Shown here piece by piece: positions 45,885 through 57,340 of a stretch of 64,000 bases of DNA. Source of the stretch: Silene latifolia. Taxonomy: Eukaryota; Streptophyta; Magnoliopsida; Caryophyllales; Caryophyllaceae. Numbering within the stretch: the stretch's first letter is position 1; every line of letters starts with the position of its first letter. Below the pieces are notes generated by a model, which made no database searches, had not been told where the DNA came from, and saw only the letters and a program-made list of their open reading frames with translations. The position numbers and the translations under genes were made by a program. The stretch spans positions 198,403,325-198,467,324 of the forward strand of contig NC_133536.1 of assembly GCF_048544455.1 (NCBI RefSeq), given 5' to 3'.

Positions 45885-48515
45885 CCACAAAGAATAAAAA
45901 AAAGGTAAATATATAAATGGAGCGAAAATAGATACATAAATAACTATTAATCATGACGGAAGGAATAACACTTACCCTCAACTTTCTAAACAAGACTACA
46001 AGGGTTCAAATCCCATCATTTGCATTAATTTTTGGGGAAAAAATGCAAAATCAAACATTTTTTTAGTAAAAATAATCTGGTACCTTCCCTTTCGTAAAAT
46101 TCTGCTAACTACTTTCTAACAAGAAACGAGTCAATACTAAATCCATCATTAGCTAAACAGTCACTTGTTAGAAAGTAGTTAACAAAACAAATGACAAGTT
46201 TTATAGTTTTATGCGTTTATCGTTCATCGGAGAACATTGGAGCAATGACTTAATTGGGATGTTACAGGTTTTGACCTTTAAAGTACATAATCTAAGGATC
46301 TTGTTCCACTTCACTCATTTCTTATACGCACCACGTTGCTCATAACTTATAATTACTCCATTATCCGTACGTAACTACGTACTATTTATACCTCGTCGCG
46401 AGGACGCCTTTCACAATTTTCGGGAACTCATGGCTCATTCATTGAAATATTTTCATTTAGTTTCTGATTTCTTGGTGTCCTTCGCAGAGAATATAAAAAA
46501 AAGCATACAAATGATGGGCAGAAAAAAATCGATTACACAACAGTTATATAAAAAAAAAAAAAAAAAAGCAAATACGGAGTACTATACAATATACATGATA
46601 GTAAGACTTAAGAGTAATCAAATCAAGATTGATGGTTAGTGTATATAACTCTAGGTTATCACTCTTATTGTTAGTGCGATGAAAGTTAAATGAACTACCA
46701 TACGGAGCATAAAGTTAAATAAAATACAACTTAGGATTCAAGCCCTAGGCCAACTTCATAAGAAATACGAGTAATTTTTATCCTACACAAGCGTGTTTTG
46801 TTCTAAACTGTTGGTGATAAACAAAATTATGTCAAAAATTATTTATATAGAAACATAGTTTTGGACATTTATATTTCGAGTTTGAGAAGAACATTTTTTT
46901 TTCATTTTTTAACTTTGCATGGGCTATTATCTAACGGAATGATTTTGAATTAAAAACATAATACTACGAATAAAAGTCAACCTATTAAAAAAGTAAATAT
47001 TACCCGACTCTAAATCATGAGTCCGCCACTAAGTATATCCCATATCTTTTTTTTAGGTAGGGAGATAGTATTTCTTATTTGAAAAGGTACAAAGAGATCA
47101 AGTAAATTGTTATTTTAGTTGATCAAGTATCTTTTAATTTGAGTTTTGTGTGTACTTGGGTATTAGTATATGAACAGGTAGACTCATCCCCTATGTTTTG
47201 TATCTAAAGAGTATTAATGGAGCACTACATATAGATAGGTTGTCGTTTAATTATTGAATTAAATTCAAGTTTTGGATAAACATCCAACCATGCATGTTTC
47301 CAACCTACATTGCTTCATTATAACAAGTGTTGTATTGCCGAGTTACGGGACCTAACTTCAACTCTACTCCTTTATTTTGCATCTCCCATACACACTACAA
47401 CAAGTTTTCTTCAAATCAATTTCATTTTTGGAAATGACCTAGTGATGATATATACTTTGGGTGGTGGCATCTTCAAATTTATGATTAAATAGTCAATTTT
47501 GTATACCTAGGAGCAGTTAGATCTAATACTCGATGATTTATCTAGTGTGCACTAAGAGTAGCAATTGCGGATTCCCTTGTCATTGAAAAAATACGTAGAG
47601 TTATTAAAATATCGGTTCTTATTTTTCATTTGGTAGTTCAGCAATATCAATACTTAATTTTAGTCTATTTTGACGATTTAGACCTGACTGATTATCGATT
47701 TTATTCCAGTCCTCACATGAATGCCTTTTAGGGGAAAATGAGTGCCTAAGTGACATATTTGATAATGGATGGACTCACCCATACCCGTTACCTGAATTTC
47801 ACGTGTGAGAATGACTGACTATATAAGGTTACGGTATTTGAACTTGAGACCTTTATTGTTGATACGAATTAGGCAGCGGAATCTATTTGGCAGCGGAGTT
47901 TATTAAACTGGACAGTCGCTGAAACTGTCTGATTTAAGAATTTGTATGATTTGAACGGTTTCTTGAACTGTCTGATTGCAAATTTGATAAAAGGGAATTT
48001 TTATGTGTTTTTTTGATATTGTAAATGAAACAAGAAATAAAGATATTTGTTTCGAAATATGTGAATAAATCGAAGCAATGGTATATTTGCTCGGGTTAGA
48101 CCTATAACTCGAACAATGGTGAACTATTATCAAGACATATTGATTATAACTCGGGTTAATGCTTGAAACGCGTCAAACAATAACAAATTTGGATCGAAAC
48201 GCGTCGAGCCGTCAAACAATTGCAACAGCAACGTTCAAGTTCTTTTTTTTATCATTCATGTGTGTCTTTTATTAAGCAAATTCATGGCCTTATATAGCAG
48301 CCAACACCGAAACTCCTAGTCTAGTGAAGGGTTGCCATCAATCCTTCACTAATTACAACCATAAAAGCAATAAAAATGAAAGGTCTAACACTAATGAGTT
48401 TATTGACTACACAACTAGATTTTAGGTAAATAAATTAAACATATTAATAGCTAGTAAAGAAGATAAACATATTTGTAATGATGGACCGTGTAGCAGCTTG
48501 CAAAGGACCGTGTAA
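45885..48515. other. Intergenic stretch, no gene seen
   Basis: AT-rich. A possible second tRNA-like B-box string, GGGTTCAAATCCC, lies at about 46002 without a clear A box. The stretch 47860-48330 (AGGCAGCGGAATCTATTTGG, then two GAAACTGTCTGATT / GAACTGTCTGATT strings) may be a decayed LTR but has no supported ends. Confidence 0.4.
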
Positions 48516-49289
48516 GAGCATCTCCAATGGTTAAGAAAAAGGACTAGCTTGCAATTTTAAGAAATTGCAAGCTAGTAGCTCAACCATTAGAGTAATCCAA
48601 ATAGATTAGCTTTGCTAAAAAAAATCGAGCTAGTAGCTCCATGAAGCTACTTGCTTAAATGGACCCACAAAAAATATAACCAATAGGAAAATAGTGATCT
48701 CATTTATAATGTTTTAATTTTATATTTAGAAATTAAAAATTGAATAAAAAAATAGGAGAGTGTGTTAGGTGGGTCACATAAAGCTAGTAAGAGCATCTCC
48801 AATGGTTAAGCAAAAGGACTTGCTTGCAAATAAAAAAGTTTTCAAGCTACTTGCTTAACCATTGGAGCACTTTACATGTACTAGCTTAAATTGAGCTAGT
48901 AGCTCCATGGAGCTAGTAGCTCAAATGGGCCTACAAGAAAAAATCTATCAATTAAACCAACACTAAATATTTTTAATTTTTATTTTCTAGGTAAAATAAG
49001 TAAATGTATTAATTAAAAGAGTGTTGTGGAAGGTAGTTGACATATGGTGCATTTAAGCCACAACACTAAGCTAGTAGCTTATCATTGTGGTAGTTTGTAG
49101 CTTACAAATATTCTACCTTGAAAATCTTATGTGGCAAAGGTAAGCTAGTAGCAACTAGCTTACCATTGTGGATGCTCTAAGAAATCGACTTCACCGTTGG
49201 AGTAAGTTGTAGCTTGAAATGGTTGTAGCTCGAAAAAATGATTTAGCAAAGGTAAACTAGTACTAACTAGCTTACCATTGTAGATGTTC
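48516..49289. mobile_element. Tourist (PIF/Harbinger) MITE, outer copy
   Basis: Starts GAGCATCTCCAATGGTTAAG and ends CTTACCATTGTAGATGTTC, with TAA on both sides (48513-48515 and 49290-49292). It is interrupted by a second copy of the family at 48791-49177. Confidence 0.85.
48791..49177. mobile_element. Tourist (PIF/Harbinger) MITE nested in the outer copy
   Basis: 387 bp. GAGCATCTCCAATGGTTAAG at the left and CTTACCATTGTGGATGCTC at the right form terminal inverted repeats. Target duplication TAA at 48788-48790 and 49178-49180. Confidence 0.9.
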
Positions 49290-49306
49290 TAAGGTGTAAT
49301 AGCTCC

Positions 49307-49898
49307 TGATGGGGCATATTCTGCACCCGCTGACCGAGTCAACATATTGAGCAAGGTCAAAGATATCCACAGCAAGTCAACGACTTAGACAAATTTAACC
49401 GACGCGCGGCTGTCGGCTGTCTCTTGTGCCTCGGCTAGGACAACTAGCCAGCCGGAGCACATATCCGCGTACTCGTATCCAAGACCCCTCGGCGGCGAGT
49501 CAACAGGGCCCGCCGGCCTGCCATGGGTCCCTCGACCGAGGGTAGATCAGTCTTTCCACCTGCTAGCCACTTGGCCACTACGTGACAAAAGGTGAAAGTC
49601 TATAAATACTCCTCAACTCTCATTGAGGAAAGGATCCACAATCTAACCTAAACACCTCATAATCTGGTAATATCTTCCTTATCCCTCTACAATACATACT
49701 TCGCCAAGTAACACACAACTTAATCTTTTTAAGTTTACTGACTTGAGCGTCGGAGTGAGTACGCTCGGTGCAAAGCCGAGCCCTCAGTTTGTTCATCGTT
49801 TCAGGAGAGACCGAGAGGAAGAACCAAGGCAAGAAAAGACATCATTCTACAAGCCACGAGTGGTAGCAAATAACTGCTTCGGAATTACACCCGGAACA
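49307..49898 (+). mobile_element. Solo LTR, probably Ty3/gypsy Tat/Ogre-like
   Basis: 592 bp starting TGATGGGGCATATTC and ending ACACCCGGAACA, with perfect 5-bp target duplication GCTCC at 49302-49306 and 49899-49903. G+C is higher than in the neighbouring DNA. A TATA string (CTATAAATACTCC, about 49599) fits a promoter. The terminal ATTACACCCGGAACA resembles LTR ends of the Tat/Ogre lineage; that assignment is inference. No internal part remains. Confidence 0.85.
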
Positions 49899-49903
49899 GC
49901 TCC

Positions 49904-51507
49904 TTTTGGGCCGTGTCCGTACTCGCATCAATTGTCCAATAAACATGTAATATTTTCTCCCTTTTTCTTCGATTGATCCTCAAATAATTAATTACCTGTC
50001 CCAAACAATTGAAATTGTTAATTCCAAACAACATAAACAGTAAAGTGAATTGTAAACTTGTAGCAAAAGAAACAAGAAATACAAGTTTTATCCAAAAAAC
50101 AAAAAGACAAATCACTTTGGCCCTTCCAAAACATTAAGATACAAACCTTAGATTAAACAAGTTGATAATCAATATTAATATAGAAAGAAATATTGTCTTC
50201 TTTAGATAAGTAAGCATGAGTTAGTTGCAAAAATGTTTGACTTGTTGCATCATTATCGTCCAACTTTTCATTAAATAATAAATACAACCTTCCCTTGCTT
50301 TAATCTTCCACCTTACCATGCACTAATAACTCTTCCAACTTCCAAGCCTCTTTTTTCACCATCTACCCTCATCAAACCTCTTTGAAATATTCTGCTTATC
50401 CATTGGTTAAACTAATCATTTTAATAATCACAAATCCATTTTAAAACTAAAATAATCAAGTTTTAAATTTGGTATTCGAATTTACAACCAAAATTTTAAA
50501 TCCGTCACTAATATAACAATCACAAATGCAAATATCAACTAAGTTAGCTGATAAAATCATGAGAAGTGATTCCTAGTTTAAATCTTCATCAGTATCAAAA
50601 TCGCCCACGTAACTCCTGTTGGATTCGTATTCTTTTTTATGACCAGAATTTAAAGTCCGTCTACATTAATAATCCCTTAAATATCCCTCAAATTCAGTGT
50701 TAGTAGTGTACAACTGCTAATATACTACCATAGGTCTTGGTATAGACGGGTGAGGTGAACAGACGGGTAAAGACCTCTAATAAAATGGGTAGGGGGACAA
50801 AGTGGGGCACCCCCATGTGCTTCCCACTTTATGACAAATGGGTATTTTGTAAGGAAAAATGGTATCCGTCTATACGTATAGACGGATAGTGTCCGTCTAT
50901 ATTGAGAATTTGTGAATATACTATACCTCCTAAGAATGCTACAAGTCTACAAGAAACCTTATAAAACTATGAAATTATTTTAAAATAACACATCTTAGAT
51001 CTATCTAGAAACAGAGAAAACAGAGGAATTTCTGTGATAAAATTCTGTTTCGTGTTCCGTCTTTTGCATGCTTTATATTACAAAAACAAATTTGCTCATG
51101 TAACCATATAAAATCCCACTTGTTCCTTATTTTCTTTCTTTTCTTCTTTTGATCACATATTTTCATTATTATTCATATATTTATTAACAAAAATAAAACT
51201 AAGTTAAGGTTGAAAGCTACTTGTCTGAGGTGTGTTTTTAACTCACCTGTACCTGTACACTTCTCAAATGCTGCTTGCATTAATTATAAATGGTTGGAGA
51301 ACTACTGTCTTTCACTCTTTGACCCATGTTCAACTTTGTGGGTCTCTTTAATTCTTCTAAATTATCAAAAAAAAAACTTTGCTTGAATCTTGATATATTT
51401 CTTGATCCAATTCATCAACCCTTCGCAGTAATCTTAATGAGTTAAGTCATTTTCTTTATCAAAGTTTTCATCTTTCGCAATTTTCAAATCTTGCATCTTC
51501 CTAAGAA
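49904..51507. other. Upstream region of the SD2-5 kinase gene
   Basis: No gene. It includes the MITE at 50752-50913. The last 600 bases are AT-rich and probably hold promoter and 5'UTR, but no single TATA box can be chosen with confidence. Confidence 0.4.
50752..50913. mobile_element. Diverged MITE of the GACGGATA/CCCGTC family
   Basis: Contains ATAGACGGGTGAGG, AAAATGGTATCCGTCTATAC and, at the right end, TTGAGAATTTGTG. The block order matches 3915-4126 in reverse complement, and GACGG motifs pair across the centre. Confidence 0.5.
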
Positions 51508-54134
51508 ATGGGAAAATGGAGTTTTATAATATTGTTTATTATTCTGCTAGTATTATCAAAACCATGTATTGCAAGTATACAAAAGATTGGTTCCATAACA
51601 TCACCAACAGAAGCATCTCAAATGGGTTATATCGATAACGAGGGATTATTTCTATTATCAAACGATTCGAGTTTCGCATTAGGATTCAAGCCAACAAAAC
51701 AAGTCACCTCATTTTTACTAGTAATTATTCACCAAGTTACCTCTACAGTTGTATGGACAGCAAATAGAGGCTCACCCGTACAAAATTCTGATAATTTTGT
51801 TTTTGATAGTAATGGTAAGGTAACCCTACAAACCGGGGAAAAGGCGGTGTGGGTACCGGATACTGGTGGAAACCCGGTTTCTGGTATTGAGCTGATGGAT
51901 TCAGGGAATTTGGTTTTATTAGGGAGTGATGGTAAGTTAGTTTGGCAAAGTTTTAGCTATCCTACTAATACTCTTCTGTCTAATCAAATTTTTCAACAAG
52001 GGATGAAACTTGTTAGTGATCCTGACCCGAATAGTAGTAATTTGACATACTTTCTTGAAATTAATTCAGGTGATATGGTTCTTCGTTCCGGGTATAAAAC
52101 ACCTCAGACTTACTGGACTATAGGAACAGACACCAGGAAAATTATCAATGAGGGTGGTGGAACTATAACTTCAGCTAAGATTGAGCTGAATTCATGGAAG
52201 TTTTATGATCAAGATAAGACTTTGTTATGGCAATTCGTGTTCTCGTCTAGCTCGAACAATATGAATACCACTTGGGCCGCGATTTTAGGAAATGATGGAT
52301 TTATTAGTTTTTATAATCTTGGGAATGGAGGAAATAAGGTTGCTTCTCCCTCGAGAATTCCAAGTGATCAATGTGGAACTCCTGAGCCATGTGATGCTTA
52401 TGAAGCTTGTTCTAGTAATAAGTGTGAGTGCCCTTCAGGGCTCGATTCTCGGTCCTGTAATCCTGGATTTTCCAATCCATGTGGGGCTGGAAATGATAGT
52501 CTTCAGCTGGTTTACGCCGGGGATGAGCTCAGTTACTTTGCTCTAGGGTTTCAGCCACCTACTATACAATCGAGTAATCTAAGTGGATGTCAGGCATCAT
52601 GTGTCGGGAATTGCTCGTGTATTGGAGTGTTCTTCGACAATAGTTCAGGCAGTTGTTTTCTCTTTGACAGGGTTGGAAGCTTTATCTCTGATCCCACATC
52701 CAAATTTTCAGTTTATGTTAAGGTTTCCGCGGATGGAAGCGTGGGAGATGGGAATGCTGGGGACAATAGTTCCCATTTGGGTATTATCATAGGTATTGTC
52801 ATTGGGACTGTACTGATCGTTGTCGGTATGGTTTATGGAGGCTACAGGTACCACCTTAAAAGGAAGGCATTGTCCCAATCTCCTGATCAGGAGACCTCTG
52901 AGGAGGATAACTTTTTGGAATCATTATCAGGTATGCCAGTAAATTTTCTGCACTTCTTATAATATGTTTGGTGCAATGTGCAGGAATCACTCGTGCAATG
53001 TGTGATGCAATTTTCAATATGCAGGCGTAAGCGCCACAGGAACATTTGAAGCACTGGAATAATATAATTGTTGTTGTTGTTGTTGATTATGTATCAGGTA
53101 TGCCACTCCGGTTTACCTACAAGAGTTTACAGGATGCAACGAACAATTTCAGTATAAAACTAGGACAAGGAGGATTTGGTTCGGTGTACCAAGGAGCACT
53201 GCCTGATGGAACCCGGCTAGCTGTGAAGAAACTAGAAGGGGTCGGACAAGGGAAGAAGGAGTTCCGAGCTGAAGTTAGCATCATAGGAAGCATTCATCAT
53301 GTCCATCTGGTGAGACTAAGAGGGTTCTGTGCCGAAGGAAGTCACCGGCTTTTAGCCTATGAGTTTATGCCAAACAACTCGTTAGATAAATGGATTTTCA
53401 AGAGGAACAAGAATAATACCTCTGTCTTAGACTGGGACACTAGGTACAACATAGCAATCGGCACTGCAAGGGGACTTGCTTATCTACACGAGGATTGCGA
53501 TGTTAAGATCGTCCACTGTGACATTAAACCTGAGAATGTCCTTCTCGATGAGCAATTTGAAGCTAAGGTGTCGGATTTTGGGTTAGCCAAATTGATGAGT
53601 AGGGAACAAAGTCATGTTTTCACTACTCTTCGCGGTACTAGAGGATACCTAGCTCCGGAATGGATAACAAACTATGCAATATCCGAAAAAAGTGATGTCT
53701 ACAGCTATGGAATGGTCTTGCTTGAGATAATTGGAGGGAGGAAAAACTATGACCCGGGGTTGACCTCTGACAAGTCCCATTTCCCGGCTTATGCATTTAA
53801 GATGATGGAGGAAGGGAAGCTACGTGAAATACTCGACTCAAGCCTGAAATATGACCCGAATGATGAGAGTGTGCATATTGCTATTAAGGTTGCATTGTGG
53901 TGTATTCAGGAAGATATGGCAATTAGACCATCTATGACTAAAGTTGTGCAGATGCTTGAAGGGGTTAGTCCAGTACCCCTTCCTCCCACTTCTTCCTTGA
54001 CCGGGGCACGTCTCTTTTCGAGTTTCTTCCAGACGATGAGCGATGAAGGGACCGGGACTGGCACTTCTTCGGGACCGTCTGACTGTAACAGTGATGCATA
54101 CCTGTCTGCTGTTAGACTGTCAGGTCCTAGATAA
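51508..54134 (+). CDS. SD2-5: G-type lectin S-receptor-like serine/threonine kinase, SD2-5 type
   Basis: Two exons, 51508-52930 and 53098-54134: 819 residues after removal of a 167-base GT-AG intron. Signal peptide about 1-23 (WSFIILFIILLVL). Bulb-type lectin domain about 33-150 (FALGFKPTKQ, VVWTANRGSP, LMDSGNLVLLG, WQSFSYPTNTLL). Cysteine-rich EGF-like segment (CGTPEPCDAYEACSSNKCEC) and PAN-like segment (CQASCVGNCSCIGVFF). Membrane helix about 424-446. Kinase from about 495: glycine loop LGQGGFGSVY, Lys518, catalytic loop HCDIKPENVLL (Cys before Asp, hence a non-RD kinase), DFG, then GTRGYLAPEW. The tail ends SDCNSDAYLSAVRLSGPR, nearly the family ending. Probably a plasma-membrane receptor; ligand unknown. 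All key kinase residues are present, so it should be active. The intron is unusual: it is bounded by a 14-base direct repeat. Confidence 0.93.
52931..53097 (+). other. Short intron of the SD2-5 gene, bounded by a direct repeat
   Basis: Starts GTATGCCAGT and ends TGATTATGTATCAG. The string TATCAGGTATGCCA spans both the donor junction (52925-52938) and the acceptor junction (53092-53105). Removing one repeat plus the intervening bases restores ...SLS-GMPLRF..., the family's usual continuous sequence. A TTG microsatellite (TTGTTGTTGTTGTTG) lies near the 3' end. Confidence 0.85.
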
Positions 54135-55306
54135 CATATGTTACAGGGTAAAACTACTTTGGTATAGATTACAGTATCTTTTTAAGGTTATTTATGTGTC
54201 TTGTTGTATATAGGATTTGTTAGGGACACTGAAATTTTGTTACATATATTGTAGTTTGTTAGATTATGTTTACATTCTGTGACACTGATGAGGAATATTA
54301 TGTGATTTGTGTAATAAATTGTTCAACATATTGGATTATCTTTTCTTTCTGGTTTTAGCAGCTTTGATATAAACATTGGTCCGAAGTAGTGACGGAAAGC
54401 CGGTTAGGGGAGAAAAAGTATTAGGACAATTAGGTAAACTCGGGAAAATATTCGAAATTTTTACTGAAAATTTTCAAAATTTCATGGTCCAGGAACAATC
54501 GCCCCTGTTAGCCACTTAGCCCTCCTTGGCTCCGTCACTGGCTAGGAATGATAGTAACAGGAAAATGCTCAATAAGGGAGCATCAGTAATTTACTAATTT
54601 GCATAAAGTTCAAATATTTGACATAAAATAATGACGCGTTACAGCAATATAGATACTTCATACACCATAGAATAAATTCAAGTTCTCTCGTCCCCGTGGG
54701 ATTTACATGCTACAAGAGTACAAGCGAGGTGGTACTAATACTCGGTAATACAAAAACGTACCAATTATTTTCTAGAAGGAAAAAGAATAGAAATGATACA
54801 GGATTAAAGGGGAGTTAACGTAAGCAGCCAATTAGTGTCTAGAACATTAGGTCAATTATCTTGAGAAACCAACTTTATACACCAATTGCAAATAAAATAG
54901 TGATTATCTTAAACAAATAGTCAAGATGAAAGAGACCTAAGTTAAAGCAGCAATCAATTTAATAATTAACAACGAATTTTATTGACATGTTATTGGCTTA
55001 TTGCTGCTTTATTGCCAACATTTGTTGCTAATTTAGTTTGACAATTAAACATAAAATGGATTTTCTACTTTTATTTGAGTTTTGCTTCCAATTGGGAAAC
55101 TTATTGACCGTGTAATTGTCCACCTAATTGCGCACTAATACACTTTTCACTGTTTCGGTTTACACTCTTATCAATCAACCAAGTAATCTGACTAATCACA
55201 TCTGCCTAAGAAGATTTCGACAAATATCGTTCTAGGACTCACATTCATGGTAGACATAATAAGAGTATCCTACAAGCCAGATTTGGCTCTACAATCATAC
55301 CATGTC
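54135..55306. other. 3' flank of the SD2-5 gene
   Basis: The 3'UTR probably runs to about 54320 (AATAAA-like AATAAATTG at 54313). The Mutator-like MITE at 54387 follows, then ordinary AT-rich DNA without genes. Confidence 0.4.
54387..54541. mobile_element. Mutator-like MITE related to 39634-39805
   Basis: Ends AGTGACGGAAAGCCGG and CCTTGGCTCCGTCACT are inverted repeats. The inside, GAAATTTTTACTGAAAATTT, matches the inside of the 39634 copy. No clear target duplication. Confidence 0.65.
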
Positions 55307-56240
55307 TGTTGTGTAAAAGCGCTAGATACTTTTTTATTGGGCTTCTGCTCCATCTCATTATTCATAATAGTAAGATATTATCCACTTGTTTTGATAAGCT
55401 TCCTTTAGCCTATACATCATGCTATCTAGCCATGTCTGCATTACACGTCACTGACTGGTCAAGTGAGTGCTCTCACATGCTTCTGATCCTGCATGTCCAT
55501 GTGTTTTTCTTGGGAATAACTACACATGTATATTGAGCTTCCTCTGCATCCAATATACACCGCCACTTCAGAAGAGTCCTAGAACACGATGGTCTTTGAC
55601 ACCTAACCTAAAAATGACCCACCAGACTCGTAACACCCAACCTGATAAGGGCCTACCTAATCAACCATTCTAATACACAATTGGTCTTTGTCCCACAAGA
55701 CCTATGGTGCCTTTCATCCATTTAACCCTGGATCGAACTTGCTCAAGGTTCCACCCCGAGCTAGGAGCCCGGACCGGGTCCACCACTTCAGAAGTGTCCT
55801 AAAACACAATGGTATCTAACATTCAACCTGGAAAGGATCCACCAGATCCGTGGCACCCAACCTGATAAGGGTCCACTTGATCAGCCGTTCTAGTACACAA
55901 ATGGTCTTTGTCCCACAAGACTATGACGCATTTCATCCATGTAATCATGGACCGAGCTCGCTTAAGGCTGTTCTAGTACACCCATGGACTTGAGATTTTC
56001 AAACAGTCTACCAAATCGAGCCCACGTGTCCGTGACTCACGAGTGCTATCTATTCAGTTGCCCAAGGTTCACCATTTGTACGTTGTAGGGCCTAGGTCCA
56101 AGTTTGACCTTGGGCTCTGATATCACTTGTTGAGCAGAAGCGTTGATACCTTCTTGTTGGGCCTCCACTAAACCAATGTTAACTGTCCATAATAGTACGA
56201 TATTATCCGCTATGGGCCAAGCTTTCACAGAGTTACTTTT
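55307..56240. mobile_element. Degraded LTR-type (TRIM-like) element
   Basis: Two related stretches, about 55307-55400 (TGTTGTGTAAAAGCGC, ATTGGGCTTCTGCTCC, AATAGTAAGATATTATCC) and about 56128-56240 (TGTTGAGCAGAAGCG, TTGGGCCTCCACTAAACC, AATAGTACGATATTATCCGC), lie in direct orientation about 820 bases apart, like short LTRs. Between them, 55560-55920 holds a diverged tandem duplication (GTGTCCTAAAACACAATGGT; CACCCAACCTGATAAGGG twice). GGGCTCTGATATCA beside the right copy resembles an initiator-Met primer site on the opposite strand. No coding sequence. The classification is tentative. Confidence 0.4.
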
Positions 56241-56585
56241 GGGGTCCTTCTTATTTTATGGCATTTTAAAAGATTACCTTTCTTTATTGCTGCCAAAAAA
56301 AAAATAGCTTTCACCTTCGCACTATCAATGTGAGACATGGATTTGCACCTTAAGAGTGTTTTTAAATGTCATTTTGCTTTGCCGGGCTTACATTCATATT
56401 ACTCACAACCTCTTTTTCAAGGTATATTTAACTAGGCTTACTACGAATAACCACGAACTGAGTTAGTGATAAACTCATGCTACCGAGCAAAAATATAATT
56501 TTTTAGCTACGGTTCTTAGCCATGTGCCCATGTCTAGTTATTTTTATTTCTTTTAGTATTGGATATAATCATATATCCTTATATC

Positions 56586-57145
56586 TAGACCTTGCAAAAT
56601 AAATTCGAACTCGAAAATCGATCGAAAATATCTGAATTGATAACCGATCGAACATCCAATATGAGGAACTTGAATAGTACTTGAAACCCGACTTAATCCG
56701 AATCGAACCGAAACTGAATCGATTCAATAATAACCCATGATACCCTAAACTGAGTATATCTGAACCAATAACAACTGCATCATTTGAACTCAAATAAAAT
56801 TATTTATTTCTCATAATAAACTCATAATTTAGGTGTTTTTCCCATTAATTCTTTGTTTATTAATGATATTATGAACAATTACTTTCGAATTACAAAGTAA
56901 AAGATACATTTAAACTTATTTTTTTACCGTTAACTCAAGAAAATTATAATCCGAAACAGAATTGAACTGAAATTGACTCGACCTGAATCGTACCTGACTC
57001 GAAATAGTACAAACTAAGTAAAGTGGCTAACTAAAATAAACCCGATCGAAATCGAGTTGCAACCGAAAATAAAGTCAACCTGATTTAAACCGAACCGATT
57101 TAACCCGGTCCAAAACTGAACCGAATGACTCGTTTACCAGGTCTC
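56586..57145. mobile_element. hAT-like non-autonomous element with TAGACC ends
   Basis: Left TAGACCTTGCAAAA, right TTTACCAGGTCTC: imperfect inverted ends like those at 29106-29825. TATATC flanks both sides (immediately left; one or two bases beyond the right end). The interior is rich in AACCGAAC and ACCCGA strings. It ends about 195 bases before the APX6 start codon. Confidence 0.5.
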
Positions 57146-57340
57146 GTATATCTGTATAACCCGTTGGACCCGATCAACCTGTTTAGGTGATCCCATAACG
57201 TAAAGCCCAAAAAATGGGGGTTGGCAAAAATATTTACCCAACCCAAAAAAAAAAAAAAAAAAACAATCCAAATAAGCCCACAAATTTGTAAATAAACATA
57301 TACCCCTAAAAATTGCAGACAATTGAACCGTTGGTTGAAG

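Noticed and set aside
46000-46015. Possible tRNA gene or second SINE from GGGTTCAAATCCC
   Set aside because: No A box at the right distance and no cloverleaf or poly-A tail.
49620-49976. Short frames on both strands around 49.6-50.0 kb
   Set aside because: Inside the solo LTR; no motif, and LTRs do not normally code.
53046-53097. Possible separate kinase start (MKHWNNIIVVVVVDYV) upstream of the kinase exon
   Set aside because: It lies inside the intron and reads through a TTG repeat; splicing 52930 to 53098 gives an exact family match, so one gene is far more likely.
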